A stretch of DNA of 64,000 nucleotides from Adiantum capillus-veneris (GCA_014529385.2 CM043944.1:92723476-92787475), one strand, 5' to 3'. Positions 1 to 12,092 are shown, counted from the first letter of the stretch. Made by a program: numbers and translations. The notes: generated from the sequence alone by a model not told the origin.

Positions 1-692
1 ACTCCTTGTTTTCTAACTCGATGTGCACCGTAAGCCATGATTCCTGACATGCCAAAGTGTGTAGCAAAAAAGTCTTCAATAGCAACCGCAAGAGATTGGG
101 GTGTTTCCATGCTTTCCTCCTTGATTCCATGAATGACGATATTCTTTGAGCATTTTTGTCGTTCCTGCAATTCTTGAGTGTCCACATTCTCTACATTCTT
201 TGTTTGGACAACAGCTTGTGTGATAGGAGATGTAGAAGCCACATTATCCTTACATATATCAGCCCATGATTTGGATGCATTTCTCATCTCACATCCATCA
301 TGTCGTATTGTATCTATCGTTTCCTCTTTCAATACATGATCACTCTCAACTTTGCTCAAGCGCTCTTTCAATACATTCATGTCTACAAGATAGCGTTTAC
401 ATTCTTGAACTTCATTCTCAAGATGCATCAAGGTTGTTTGCATTCCAAGAACCTTTTTGAGGTGCTCATTCTCCACAACGAGAACTCTTAAAGTGCCATT
501 CTCCATTGCAAGCGCGCGCAACTCTTTCCCTTGCTTGTTGACGGTCTCTTGTAATGAGATCAAGTAAGCCATGATCATTGCTTCCGTTGTTGTAGACGAT
601 GTGGTTGGATTAGCATCCAAATTCCTTGGAGATTTTGCATCATTCTCCATGGCGAGTGTGGATTTTCCACCCTTGCGAGTTTTGTCTGACAT
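1..692 (-). CDS. LINE ORF1 protein, N-terminal 230 residues (open at window edge)
   Basis: Read from the ATG complementary to 690-692, the minus strand stays open for 230 codons to the window edge. The product begins MSDKTRKGGKS and follows the order seen in ORF1 of copy 2: a basic, Ser/Thr-rich start, a heptad-rich segment (around residues 45-125, likely coiled coil), a KSWAD motif, then CSKNIVIHGIKEE, which starts an RRM-like RNA-binding domain, and later GAHRVRKQG. In non-LTR retrotransposons such proteins trimerise and coat the element RNA. The absence of stops despite clear divergence from copy 2 suggests purifying selection between the copies, or a recent insertion. The C terminus is outside the window. 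Confidence 0.85.
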   Translation of the reverse strand, partial: MSDKTRKGGKSTLAMENDAKSPRNLDANPTTSSTTTEAMIMAYLISLQETVNKQGKELRALAMENGTLRVLVVENEHLKKVLGMQTTLMHLENEVQECKRYLVDMNVLKERLSKVESDHVLKEETIDTIRHDGCEMRNASKSWADICKDNVASTSPITQAVVQTKNVENVDTQELQERQKCSKNIVIHGIKEESMETPQSLAVAIEDFFATHFGMSGIMAYGAHRVRKQG

Positions 693-912
693 TGCCTTCA
701 AGTCGACAATAAAAATGAAAAGTTTTGACAGTTTTTTCAGTTCTGAGATGCTGTTATAGCAAAGCCTTTCATTACACAAAAAATTTATGTCTTTACATCA
801 GTACGTAGAGGGCTTCGTGCTCTTCGATTGAGGCTATAGATCACCTAAATCAGAGTTCGAATGAGCAAGTTATGGTCAAAAGAGTGAACTGTTGTCTAGT
901 AGTTCAAAAAAC

Positions 913-916
<4 letters not shown>
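1..916 (-). mobile_element. LINE copy 1, 5' part (runs off the window)
   Basis: The reverse strand carries the same 5' leader and ORF1 as the full-length LINE at 17072-21705, clearly homologous but diverged. The leader (about 693-916) aligns with 17084-17303, and its outer end abuts a (GA)n tract at 917-972, so in element orientation the LINE directly follows (CT)n, as in copy 2. Because the 5' end is present the copy is not 5'-truncated, apart from about 9 bases missing at the very tip where copy 2 has a hairpin arm. The rest lies outside the window. Confidence 0.9.

Positions 917-972
<56 letters not shown>
917..972. repeat. (GA)n microsatellite at LINE copy 1 5' end
   Basis: A pure GA dinucleotide tract of about 28 units. 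In the orientation of the adjacent LINE it is a (CT)n tract immediately upstream of the element. Confidence 0.97.
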
Positions 973-974
<2 letters not shown>

Positions 975-1040
975 CCAACCTAACAAGCTTGCCGTCTTCA
1001 AGGCCTAATATTTTACAACATAGTGTTTATTTTTGTTATG

Positions 1041-1192
1041 CTCTCTCCCTCCCTCCCTCCCTCCCTCCCTCCCTCTCTAGTAGCGCAGATGCAGTGCATG
1101 CTAGAGAGAGAAGAGCGAGAGATTATAGCAAAATTGACGAGCTTGCCATCGAGTAGGCCAAATATTTTACAATGTAACGTCTGTTTTTTTTT

Positions 1193-1257
<65 letters not shown>

Positions 1258-1528
1258 CAAAAACGGTCTTTATTGTGTTTTCAAAGGACAAAAATTGGAA
1301 AGTCTCGACTACTTTGGAGGGTCACCTAACCTTGTACCAACAAAAAAATCCAACTCATATAGCTCAAAGTTTATACTCCCTTTATTTATGTTTATCTAGC
1401 CTTTTCTATTCGGCTAAAGATGGAGGAATTTAATGGTAAAACCCCTAAAATTTTCACTGAAAACCGAGAGATTTTCAATGTTCTCCTTTTTCCCATCGGT
1501 GGCTAAAAAAGTCGTTCATGAACACTGT

Positions 1529-1586
<58 letters not shown>
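1041..1586. repeat. CT-rich microsatellite cluster
   Basis: Three tracts: a (CCCT)n stretch at about 1041-1078, (CT)n at 1195-1253 and (CT)n at 1530-1584. The short similar segments between them (ACGAGCTTGCC / ACAAGCTTGCC followed by a TTTTACAA-type string, at about 982-1020 and 1136-1170) suggest a microsatellite-containing unit was duplicated. ORFs here encode only Arg-Glu or Ser-Leu repeats and are not genes. 1590-1950 holds nothing recognisable. Confidence 0.9.
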
Positions 1587-1587
<1 letters not shown>

Positions 1588-1950
1588 CATCGGATAGATC
1601 TTTAAGGTCTCTTGGGATAACAATCTTCTTCTTCTTCTCTCGTTTTGCGATATTGAAGTATCTCAATTTGTACACTTTTTTGTTCTTCTTAGAAGCGATG
1701 ACTCGGAGCCAATCCTGGATATTGTGCCTTTTCAGCTCGTTAGATATTTAGGGGGAAAAATTACCAAAATACCCCTCAAATTAAAAAAATTCCCAAATAC
1801 CCCTCTTGGACAAGATGTACAATGGAAGATTGTTACCTAAAATGTGATGGGTTCTTTCCTGTAGAGCATGATTATTGTGTGTATGATTTTGTGCATCTCA
1901 CCGTGCCCTACATTTTTTGAACTTGTAACGGCTATTCAAAAGTCAAGACT

Positions 1951-1952
<2 letters not shown>

Positions 1953-1991
<39 letters not shown>

Positions 1992-2010
1992 AACAAACAA
2001 CTTTAAATTT

Positions 2011-2082
<72 letters not shown>

Positions 2083-2135
2083 AAAAGAGAAAAAGAAAAT
2101 TTAAGATTGTTTGTTTGTGTGTGTGTGTGTGTGTG

Positions 2136-2226
<91 letters not shown>

Positions 2227-2326
2227 GAGGGAACAACCACATTGAATATTGAGTAACGTGGGAGGAAAGCTTGATCACATGAACACTCTCAGGAACATCA
2301 CAAGAACACTCCCAAGAGAGTTGTTT

Positions 2327-2358
<32 letters not shown>

Positions 2359-2365
2359 GGGGGGG
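1953..2365. repeat. Compound microsatellite AC / CT / AC / GT / GA / poly-G
   Basis: Consecutive tracts: (AC)n 1953-1987, (CT)n about 2009-2059, (AC)n to 2082, (GT)n about 2113-2206, (GA)n 2207-2226, then a short unique stretch, (GT)n at 2330-2341 and a run of about 24 G at 2342-2365. The poly-G run directly abuts the LTR that starts at 2366. Such a long G run could have collapsed or expanded in sequencing. Confidence 0.95.
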
Positions 2366-3283
2366 TGTTGGGGGTCCCATCGTTTCATAGCTCCAATGAC
2401 CATCAAAATTATCAATTCGGAGGGATGAGGTACCCGGCTAGGGCATGGAAACACTCACACGGCTAGTGAGCTAATCATGGCAACACGAATGGTTGACTCT
2501 ACCAGGTGAACTTCTCAGCCTATGGAGGACCTAAGCCACAATGAAGGGCAATATCCACATCCACTTCCCTTCACCTCCAATCAACCCAATCACACACACT
2601 ACCGATTGCAAGACGCAAACAACACTAATCCTATCATGCAACACATTAATCGCAAGCACACACACATAGATCTATCAAGCACCATACTTCAATCAAACCT
2701 ACATGCACACACAAGTAAAAGAGGGTAACCACACAATATTAGAGAGGGACTAACCACTAATTAGTTAAGATCTAGCTAATCAAAGCATCATAGGAAATCA
2801 TAAGAATCTTGAGAGAGGCATGGTGAAAGAGAATTAAGCATTGATTAGTGTTAATCAATTCACATGAGCAAGGAGAATCTTAAGGACTTCATAGCCACAC
2901 AGCTCAAGAGCTCTCACCAAAGAGTGCTCTCAACCAATGAGTTTGAGAACCCTAATTTCTTTTACACTTTATATACCTAGGGTAAAAATATGCAATATCC
3001 AGGCGTCCAACACCTTTAGGGCTCCACCACATACTGAATCTGCTACCTAGGTATAATAAATGACCTCTTCTTTACAGCTTGGAACTCCCATTGAGCCCGT
3101 AATGCATTAAAATATTACAATGGCTTGAAATACATCGGGAATTTACAGTACATGACCATTTCGGAAAAATGTGGAAAATGTGTAACTCCAATCTTCATTG
3201 CTTCTTTGTATTCATCCTCGATGTGCATCCATACGTCTTTGGTCTTTAGCAGCTTCTGTTAATTGACATTGACTCAATTAACA
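2366..3283 (-). repeat. LTR (3' LTR in element orientation)
   Basis: 918 bp, TG...CA-bounded, matching 8611-9497 over most of its length with scattered substitutions and small indels, including the shared segments CCCGGCTAGGGCATGGAAAC and GGTGAGCTTCTC/GGTGAACTTCTC. Confidence 0.9.
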
Positions 3284-3298
3284 TTCCCCCCTTTCGAT
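3284..3298 (-). other. Polypurine tract
   Basis: On the minus strand a run reading AAATCGAAAGGGGGG ends within two bases of the LTR. This is the expected primer for plus-strand DNA synthesis and fixes the element's orientation. Confidence 0.75.
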
Positions 3299-4757
3299 TT
3301 TCGTACCCGTCCTCAAACACTGTTGAAAATTATCCGTGGTGGAGGCTGTGGAAGGTTTTTGATTTGTTGTTGATGGACTAATTGTATCATTTGTCATTGA
3401 ATTTTTTGTTGATGCGGTTCAATTTGTTGCAGCATCTTGATTGGTCTGAATATTTTTGATGTGAGAGATGATGTTGCATTTGTCCATTAACACCATACTA
3501 GTGAATTTGGGACGTGGGAAATTATTCGAGAGGTTTTCTGTGCCAAGTTCCTTCAACATGGTTCTCTAAATTAGGGTCTAATACCAAGATGACCAAAGGG
3601 AAAAAACCCAACAGAAAAAAAGTGCCTTTGGGATACACACATTATTGGGGTACTTATTAGCATGGATTATTTGCTAATACATATGAATTAAAAAGGCAGA
3701 AAATATGAGAGGTTATCATGATGGAACATTGGTTTGCATGTTATAGTCCACTCAAGGTGTGTAGGTGGAAGCAAAAAAGAGTGTCTAATGCATATGTCCA
3801 ATGGTGGGACATCCTATTTATGCATACATAGAAATTCATAGGAAACCATATGCTGTGCAAGAAAGATTTTTTGAGGGGTTCTTCAGAAAGATGGTTTATC
3901 TATAAAAGCATATGACATGGCTTTGCAAGCTGGCACCCCTTTTAAGAATGGTTTTCGTTGTCGAGGATATGTGCTCTCATCTTACTGTTCATCGTGTGTG
4001 AGTGTTGGATTCTCATCTTAGTGTGCACTGTGTGTGAGTGTTGGACTCTACGAAACTCCACCATATGTAATTTAATAGAATTTGACACTTATCCTCATCT
4101 TATCCAGCATGAGCAACACAATTTAGATATGCTCAACTCTTCCAGCTTGAGCATAAGCCTAATAACTACGACTCTTAGCACAAAGTTTAATACGACTTGA
4201 AGATTTGGGAGAATCTGTCTCTTCGGAGGAAATTTTGGTGGCGACCTTTGTGTAGCTTTTTGGACTTTAGCTCCCAATGACTTTGACTTTTATATCACCT
4301 GTTCTGGTAGCTTGAGGCTTTGCATCATCTTCAGATAGTCTTTGACTTCAATCGTACCATCTGTAGGGTTTGTACAAGGTCATGAACCTGTTTGTATTCA
4401 TTGCCATTTGCATTTAGATATGCGTATTTGCACATGTAATTGTTTGAACACTATTGGATTTGTTGGCTTTTGACTTTGACTTGTGGAGATCATGTGAAAC
4501 TTTTTTCTTTGATGATCTTCATAGAAGCAATTATCTATAGACTTTGATGGAATCTGGGTCAGTTGGAAACTTCCAACAACCATATGATCTTTCAATGCTT
4601 TCTGTCTTGAAGGAGTTTGTTACTTAAAGTTTCCAGGGCTTCTAACTGGTGTAGCATTTCCTGGTACATAAGCTGAGCTTGATGGATTTGCAGCTCCCCC
4701 CTTCCTAGGGTGATCACTATAACCTGCTTCATTGTAAGAGTTCAAAATTGTTTGCCT
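3299..4757. other. Interior of the 2366-9497 element, no gene recognised
   Basis: AT-rich, many stops in all frames. Only short random-looking ORFs are present. It lies between the purine tract and the gag remnants, where pol would be expected, but no RT or integrase motif is visible. Confidence 0.6.
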
Positions 4758-5994
4758 CTAGCTTGGCCTCACCTTTTGGGATTGTGAAGACACACTTTGG
4801 GTAACAGTGTTGATGTTTGGTATCTGTAAAACTTTTGCATATTTTCCTATGTATCTCCTTGAAACATGACAAATTATTCCCCAAGTCAAGCTGTAGATAG
4901 CATTATCTTTGCCTTGATATATTCTATCCCATGGGTCTCCTATGATATGAGCTTCTGTTGTTTCAGGACCCATGGAATCATAGATGCTAGACTCCCGTCT
5001 ATATCTACAACTGTTTTGGTCAAAGTATATGCTCGTTTGGTCATAACATCGAAGCTTGATTTTTGATGGAGGAGAGTTTGGCTCTGAACAGATTTTTGGG
5101 TTCACTCAGGTAATATTCTTCAGCTCTAGAGAGGATGGGCTATAATAGATTCTTTCCTCTGAAATGAACCATCATTTCTGATATATCACTGAACGCACTT
5201 CTATGAGTTGTTATGTGGGCCGTTCAAACACTGGTTGATCTTTTTTGTACAGTTTCTTTTTTTGGTCTACATAGTGTGCATATGAATTATGTGTACCATA
5301 CAAAGCTAATAGCATTTAAATGTTTGATGTGTCCCTTAGACTCGTGAATGATTACACACTTGTGGTAGTGGATGCAAAATCATTTCCAAACCTAACAGTC
5401 ATTTCAACATCCGGTGATATCTGGACACCTTGAACAAATTCATGCAGGAATTTGTTGTTCAAAGAATCAATTTTAAGCTTTTCAGGTGCCTATGCATCTT
5501 TATGCTGATTTTGAACTTGCAGGGTTGGTACGGGTGCTTCTAATGGTAATACAAAATCATCTGATTGCATTAAAAGTGACAAGGTTAAATGCACTTACAT
5601 CGAGATTCGCATTTCCAATTTCCTATGTACCTTGCTTGGCAGTTGATGTATCCTTGTCTGGATTTCTTGGACAATCTTAAAAAAAATGTCCACCTTTTTG
5701 TCCACAATCTGAGCAATATGCCATGACTGGTGGTATTTCAGATGGTTCTTTCATGTCAAGCTCATGCTAAGAAGTTTTGGCTTCTATGATTGCCAAGTTG
5801 TCGGCTTCTTCTTTTAGAACATTGAGCATCAAGTTATAAAATGCTCCATCTTGACCTTTGTATTGTCTTTGGCTTGGTTCTCCAATTAGACTGGCTTCTA
5901 TTGGTTGATCCATTGGATCTTCCATTTCTGGTTCTTGACTATAGATCTGACCACTGTAATCCATGTACAATGACCCTGATTGCATATGCACCAA
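4758..5994 (-). pseudogene. Gag-like remnant with zinc knuckle
   Basis: Two minus-strand open stretches, 5767-5994 and 4758-5105, share a spaced motif of the form I-G-(E/D)-P-x-x-R-x-Y-(K/Q)-G-(Q/K)-D-x-A-x-Y-x-L, so a segment of the gag-like protein appears to be duplicated about 1 kb apart. Between them, complementary to 5671-5715, is a CCHC knuckle reading CSDCGQKGGH and then a Cys, with one in-frame TAA inside it. Spacing is C-x2-C-x5-H-x4-C, one residue longer than usual. Gag proteins of this type bind element RNA. The reading frame is broken in several places, so this copy is dead. Confidence 0.6.
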
Positions 5995-6654
5995 CTATAT
6001 GCTTTTCTAGCTTGTGCAAATTTTTGGATAAACACTTCGGTCGAATTTTTGAACTTCTATCTGCACTTACATCTTTGAGTTGCAATACTTGGCTCCACTG
6101 AAGTCTGTGAACATCTAGGAGTTTTCTGAATCTAGCTTTACTCTGATCGATAGGATCTTGGCTCCTTTGCTCCTTTTGCTACTCACCAAGTATCTATGGC
6201 CTTTTGGATCTACATATAAGACTTTATCTCCATAGTAGCCATATAGATGTAATAGCTGCTCTGTTGCACTTGTACCTGTGTTGCCACTGCTACTGGCTTG
6301 CTTTGCTCTACTTGAATTCTCGGCTCAACTTGAGTCCATGTTGGATTGTTCTGTAAAAACTATCTCTTATCAGATTCTGGTGCTGATTAGCAGAATTTTT
6401 GCGCTGGTGCAGGGTGCGAGAAGCGAGAACGGTGACTGCGCTGTTGACGTGGCATCTACAATGACTAGAAGCAGGCCCTGTCACTCTATCACGGGGCAGA
6501 TAGAGAGTGTGTAGGTGTGGCGTGCACATGGGCAGAGGAGACGGGCAAGACTGGCTAGTGATTGGGTTGACTTTTTGCACACGTCGTCAATCACGGGCAG
6601 TAGGGATTGGCGGGCCTGACGGACGAGGTGCAAGGCGACAGATACGAGCAGGGT

Positions 6655-6739
<85 letters not shown>

Positions 6740-8589
6740 AGAGAAGTTTGGGTTGGCATTGTGCGGGGCACGAGGAGAGATAGAGTCGGGGTGTGTGTGT
6801 CTGTGTATTGAAGAGGACAAAGCGGGGGAGAGAGGGGGTTACGTAGGAGAGAGAGAGTGCGGGGGATGAGAGGGAGAGACAATCATCGCAATTTTGGAGA
6901 GAGAAATAGGGAGTTAGAGAGAGTGACAATGATCGTTTGTGGGAGAGTTGTGTGATGGGGTGGGTTCACACGGAGAGAGAAGAAGAAGAAGAGTATTTTA
7001 ATGTCAATGAAAACTATCCCACAGACCGTAAAGATCTATCCACCGACAAAGAATTTTATGCACCGCAAGGCAAGGGCATCAAGCTTGACAACCGTTTTTT
7101 TTAATTATTTTGTGTTCAAATGTTCCAAAAATGCCAAAAATAGGTTGAAAATTAGTCGAAATGCTAAAAATCACACGAAAATCCAAAAAATTTCCAAAAA
7201 ATTCTTGAAACCTTAGAAAATCATCAATAGTTGCAATCGAACACTTTCGACACAGGAAAGCACACCGAAATAGCAATTTTTATTGAAAATGCCAGATTCG
7301 ATAACATCATCAACCCCGGCTCCCGAAAATAGAAAAATGCTCAAAATTTGGTGAACAAAAGCCAAGATGCGCTCAAAATCAATCCGTAAGTACACATTCA
7401 AAACAGCTCATAAAGATCGCAAGATGTCAATTTTTAAAGCAATTAAACAAAAATTAGCAAAAAATAATAAAAATTATCCAAAAAATATCTTTTTTTTTAA
7501 AAAGAATTCTCCACACATAGGGAATCAATGCAACCAAATAAAATCACAATAAGCACATCAATACAGTTGCCAAATAATTTGATCAATAAAATCCAGACTA
7601 GGCAATTAAATCGGCAAAATTAGCGACAAAAGTAGGTCAAAATTTGACGCATTTGGAATGTGTGAATCCTTGTTTTGAGCTCAAAAATGCAGCAATTAAC
7701 CATCACACACATCAAATATGAAATCAAAACACACACATTTAGCACTTTTTAGGCGCACACACACATACACACTAATAATTGACATTTTTTACCAATCTTT
7801 AGGTGTGCACACAAAAGGGTTAATCTTGTTGAATTGGCAATGTGATTTCATTTAGTTGGGCATGACCACAACACAAATCAATTATCACAATTATCATTAA
7901 GCATACATTGATTTTTAGGTGCACAAACAAAGGCAAAATAGTGCACACACACCTAAAATTAGGCATACACACACTCAATTAGAATGCACACAGACTTGTT
8001 TTTAGTGCACACACTTGAAATCGACCATTCAAGCATGAAATTAGATCAATTAGGCATACAATTAGCTACGCACATTCACCAATTAGCAATTGAAACTTGT
8101 CAATTTCATGCCCCACCAAATCTGGAAAATTTCAGCATTACAACGGCATGAAAATGAACAATCCAAAATTTTTCAAAGCAACAAAGCATCAGCATTGCAT
8201 TGCAATAACATACCATCAACATAACATTGCATCATGGTGGAATCTATACACAATTCTACACATCTTTAAATTCTAGGGAGGTTGAGAATACCACCTTGAT
8301 TACCTTTCCATTGAAGATCGATTAAACGGTTGAAAGCTCCAATCCTTCGTAGAAAATTAGTGTGTAAGTTAGCAAAATTAGTCAAATTAGCAAGGGGATA
8401 GTGTGAAATTAGAGTGTATAAACACACAATTGGCAAGACATGGTGACAAATTAGAGAATTATGAACACATTGCTTCATGTACACACATCCAAAATCCACA
8501 AAACCATAAACACACAAGTGAGATTAGTAGTGAAATTAATGAGGAAACACATCCAATTATGTCACAAAATTCCACTAGTGTAGACCATC
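5995..8589. other. Long leader of the 2366-9497 element
   Basis: Between the primer site and the gag remnant on the minus strand; holds a (GA)n tract at 6655-6731 and AT-rich stretches rich in CACACA words (7680-8100). No gene recognised on either strand. Confidence 0.6.
6655..6731. repeat. (GA)n microsatellite
   Basis: About 38 GA units followed by a short G run. The overlapping ORFs are dipeptide repeats only. Confidence 0.97.
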
Positions 8590-8608
8590 ATCCCTGGCAA
8601 TGGTGCCA
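8590..8608 (-). other. Primer binding site, Asp-tRNA type
   Basis: The minus strand reads TGGCACCATTGCCAGGGAT, close to the plant gypsy consensus complementary to the 3' end of Asp tRNA (about 16 of 19 positions from memory), two bases from the LTR boundary at 8611. Confidence 0.8.
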
Positions 8609-8610
8609 AA

Positions 8611-9495
8611 TGTTGGGGGTCCCATCATTGCATAGCTCCAATGACCAACAAAATTATCAATCACTAGGGATGGACTACCCGGCTAGGGCATGGAAACACT
8701 CACACGATTAGTGAGCTAATCATGGAAACATGAATGGTTGACTCTACAAGGTGAGCTTCTCGGCCAATGGAGGAGCTAAGCCACAATGAAGGGAAATCAC
8801 ACACACTAATGATTGCAAGACTCACACAACACTAATCATATCATGCAGCACACTAATTCCAAGCACACACACATAGACCTATCGAGCACCACACTCCAAC
8901 CAAACCTACATGCACACACAAGAAAAAAAGGGCAATCACACAAGATTAGAGAGGGATTAACCACTAATTAGTTAAGATCTTGCTAATCAAAGCATCATAG
9001 GCAATCATAAGAAGTATGAGAGATGCATAGTGAAAGAAAATTAAGCATTGATTAGTGTTAATCAATTCATATGAGCAAGGAGAAGCTCAAGGACTCCATA
9101 GCCACACACTTCAAGAGCTCTCACCAAAGAGTGCTCTCAACAAATGAGCTTGAGAACCCTAATTTCTTTTACACACTGCCTTATATACCTAGGGTAAAAA
9201 TATACAATGTTTGGGTGCCCAAGGCCTTTAGGGCTCCACCACTTACTAAATCTGTTATATCGAGGTACACTAACGGAACTGTTCTTAACAGCTTGGAACT
9301 CCCGTTGAGCCCGTAACACATTAAAATATTACAATGGCTTGAAATAAATCGAGAATCTACAATACATGACCATTTTGGAAAAATGTGGAAAATGTGTAGC
9401 TTTAATCTTCACTGCTTCTTTGTATTCATCCTCAATGTGCATCCATACGTCTTTGGTCTTTACCAACTTCTGCTAATTGACGTTGACTCAATTAA

Positions 9496-9497
<2 letters not shown>
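8611..9497 (-). repeat. LTR (5' LTR in element orientation)
   Basis: 887 bp, homologous to 2366-3283 with the same TGTTGGGGG start and TTAACA end. The primer site lies immediately to its left. On the right it is followed after two bases by (GA)n. Confidence 0.9.
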
Positions 9498-9499
<2 letters not shown>

Positions 9500-9589
<90 letters not shown>

Positions 9590-9646
9590 ACAATGACATT
9601 GAATGTTTAATAGTGCGGGAGGCAAGATCAATCACAGGGCGAAGGA

Positions 9647-9703
<57 letters not shown>
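9500..9703. repeat. Two (GA)n tracts around a short unique segment
   Basis: (GA)n at 9500-9588 and 9649-9703. The segment between them (about 9588-9648) resembles 2228-2280 on the far side of the LTR element (both contain ACATTGAAT and a GGGAGGmAAG string). Confidence 0.9.
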
Positions 9704-10071
9704 AAAAAGGTATCATTTTGAACAATGCAAAAGACACCTCCAATAAAGCCTCTCATATAGAGCTAGCAACAACTACTAATTTTTAACATTATTACTATAA
9801 ATTTGGCAAGTTTTCTTATAAATATTTTTGTCTCCATATGGTGAGCGCTTTTAAGGTAGAGAAGCCATATCGAACATGAATAAAAGTTTAGATATGATGC
9901 ATAAATTGTAGCAAAGCTTCGTACAAACTGTAATGGCACCGTTGAAATTACAACGTGATGTTATGATGTTTGAACTATATAGAAACACATACTTTCACCC
10001 TCTCATTACAGTGTGCACAAGTATTTAAAAATACTCTCAATGCTTTGTGATTTCCTAAGTTTTAACTTCCT

Positions 10072-10465
10072 TTGTTTTGCTCGGTTTTTGGGATCGCTTG
10101 TAAGAACTTGCTCAAGGTTTGGGATTCCTCATTTGGAGTGTGTGTTGCATGTGGTGAGCTATTGGAGTCTGCAGGGGTTGTTGGAACCTTTATGCTCGAA
10201 TGCCGACATCAGTATCACTCCCTTTGCTTCAGTGCTTTGTTACAAAGCAGGCATCCTTGTGCCAAACCTGGTTGTACTATGGTGATCTCCGAGGTGGAAA
10301 AGCCCTCGGTTAGTGGGAATCATGTTGTGAGGAGTAAGTATGTGTATGTTTTGCAAATCATATGCTTACCTGAACTGAAAGTATGTTTGTAAGTATGTGT
10401 TGTCTTTCTCTATTTTTGTAGAGGAAGAGGATGCTGCAGCAGCTGGGCCGAATGGAAGAAATTGA
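10072..10465 (+). CDS. RING-like zinc-binding protein, C-terminal two exons
   Basis: Exon 10072-10333 encodes a Cys/His cluster in RING-H2 order: CVAC (first pair), then CRHQYHSLC (Cys-x-His-x2-His-x2-Cys), then HPCAKPGC (final pair spaced by four rather than two). A typical donor (AGTAAGT at 10333-10339) and a pyrimidine-rich acceptor (TTTTTGTAG ending 10421) join in frame to a short last exon ending GPNGRN and a TGA at 10463-10465. The true start is probably further upstream and is not recognised. RING-like domains usually recruit ubiquitin-conjugating enzymes; the spacing here is atypical, so another zinc-binding role is possible. It converges on a transposase remnant and is probably transposon-encoded. 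Confidence 0.55.
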
Positions 10466-11196
10466 GAGGGGTCAAGGACGGGGAAGATTCCACAAAGTCT
10501 GCTACAATCACTCTATGGAAGGAGGATGAGGTTACTAAAGAGATAGGGGATGTTCTCTAGGATCTAAAGTATGGTAGTGCAAAAGGGTAAGAGATTGAGA
10601 AGGGACAACACTATGATACCATGGGGGACAATGAAGAAATGGTGACTCCATGGACAAAGGTGCTAAAAAGACTAAAGAGAATGCGGGAGGTAAAGTCCTT
10701 CACATAGTGGAGCTGGATGCTACTAGACCAAATGATGATGACATGAAGCGTTGAGATCAAATCACTAGCGAGGATGAGAACAAGAAACGGGAAGGTACAA
10801 TAGCCAAGAAAGGAAGAGGAAGAACCTAAAGGGAGCTATGAAGTACCAAACTTGATACTACTTGTCATCATTTTGGTACTGGCTAGCTCCCTTTTGGTAC
10901 ATGAGCTTATGCAAAGAATGCTACAGTAAAAGTTTTGAGACTGCTTGTCATCACTTTGGTGTTGGATACCTCCATTTTGGTAATACTTAGTACTATTTTG
11001 GTACTAGTTAGGGGCAAGTTGGTATAGAGCTTGATAGTTAATGTACAACAACTCAAATATTGAATAGATGAAGTGAAGAATAACAAGAAAAAAAATAAAC
11101 TATGAGGAGAAAAAGATGTATTCTATCTAGGAGAAAAAGCCCACTTAGGGGTTTTGGAATCGTGTTTCAAGTAGCATCGATTCACCATCATTGCTC

Positions 11197-12092
11197 TCAT
11201 GACTGCCCGCGCCCATCATGATCTCCTTTTCCATGGTTGGATACTAAGAAGTTATGCATCATGTGCAAGCCTATCAACTGATAGTACCTGGCCACAAAAT
11301 CGTACGATCTACAGGCTTTGAATTGTAAAGCAGCACCATTTGACCACACCCAATGGTGTTGCAAACAATGTCCATGCTTTTTCAACCACTTGTCATGAAG
11401 CATGAAACAATGTTGTACAAACAATATATCATGATTCCTATCATCTAATATGAACATCACCTATTTCATTTCTTACATAAGTGATGTGCACAAGTATTGT
11501 GACTTGGGTAGATTACCAATGCATTGACCAAATCTCATTCTGAAATTTAAAAGAATAATTCCCTACAAAGTCAATAATTGAAACAACAACATTGCTAGGA
11601 AACTTGAGGAAACAAACCTTGAATTGTTGGGCTTGCCAGTAGAAGACAAAGTTGTGCTTGATGAAGCTTGTGAGGTGGGTTGAAAATAAGCTCATAAAAA
11701 CCACAATTTTTATTCATTGCACAATCAATTCCTTTATCTTCTTCTCACTCCCACCTGCATCAACATGTCCCGTTCCAACAGACATGAAAACCTTCACAGA
11801 CACCTCCATACGATCCTTGGCTATCTCATTGGGACAAACTGTCAACTTTTGTACACCACATTGGGAGCAGTCTCCAATCAAGCATTTTTTGGCATGGTAT
11901 TTATTATTTGGAGGCTTTGGGCACATGATGGATTCCCACATGCCAGGCTTGTTTTTCAAAACACTTTCCTATATCATCACTTCTACAACGTACGGAACAA
12001 GTGCAAAGGTGACCTTTCTTGTGATGCCCAACTTTTTTCCCGCTTCTGATTAAAAGCCTCTTTGAAATAGAGCATCTGCACATGAGATACAC
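11197..12092 (-). pseudogene. DDE-type transposase remnant
   Basis: Minus-strand pieces in order: a Cys-rich segment with CPKPPNNKYHAKKC and GDCSQCGVQKL (zinc-ribbon-like); then SIIDFVGNYSFKFQNEI followed by SMHW, matching the first-Asp block (DFAENY...QNEIQSMHW) of a large transposase family that I recall from plants and animals without a settled name; then WSNGAALQFKACRS, where the family has SDG...QFK, so the second acidic residue is lost; and NHGKGDHDGRG, matching the family's terminal HGKGEHDG block. Frames are broken several times (for example a stop after SMHW). The gene would have made the enzyme that cuts and joins the element's ends; this copy is inactive. Confidence 0.65.

Larger units (their letters stand above)
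2366..9497 (-). mobile_element. Gypsy-like LTR retrotransposon without recognisable pol
   Basis: Two similar direct repeats, 2366-3283 and 8611-9497, bound a 5.3-kb interior. Each begins TGTTGGGGGTCCC and ends TCAATTAACA (plus strand). On the minus strand an Asp-tRNA-type primer site lies next to the right repeat and a purine tract next to the left one, so the element reads right to left. The interior shows only gag-like remnants with a zinc knuckle; I found no protease, RT, RNase H or integrase motif. It therefore looks like a non-autonomous, large-interior element. I could not match a target duplication: the left flank is poly-G, the right flank is TGGAG in a (GA)n tract. Confidence 0.85.

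Noticed and set aside
2342-2365. Poly-G run as a biological signal
   Set aside because: May be a slippage or assembly effect next to (GT)n; no support for function.
872-2380. ORFs made of Arg-Glu, Ser-Leu, His-Thr or Cys-Val repeats here and at 6481-6929, 9383-9743, 24398-25587 and 26082-26273
   Set aside because: They are translations of dinucleotide microsatellites.
9930-9948. Asp-tRNA-like primer site (TGGCACCGTTG) on the plus strand
   Set aside because: Match stops after 11 bases and no LTR end adjoins it.
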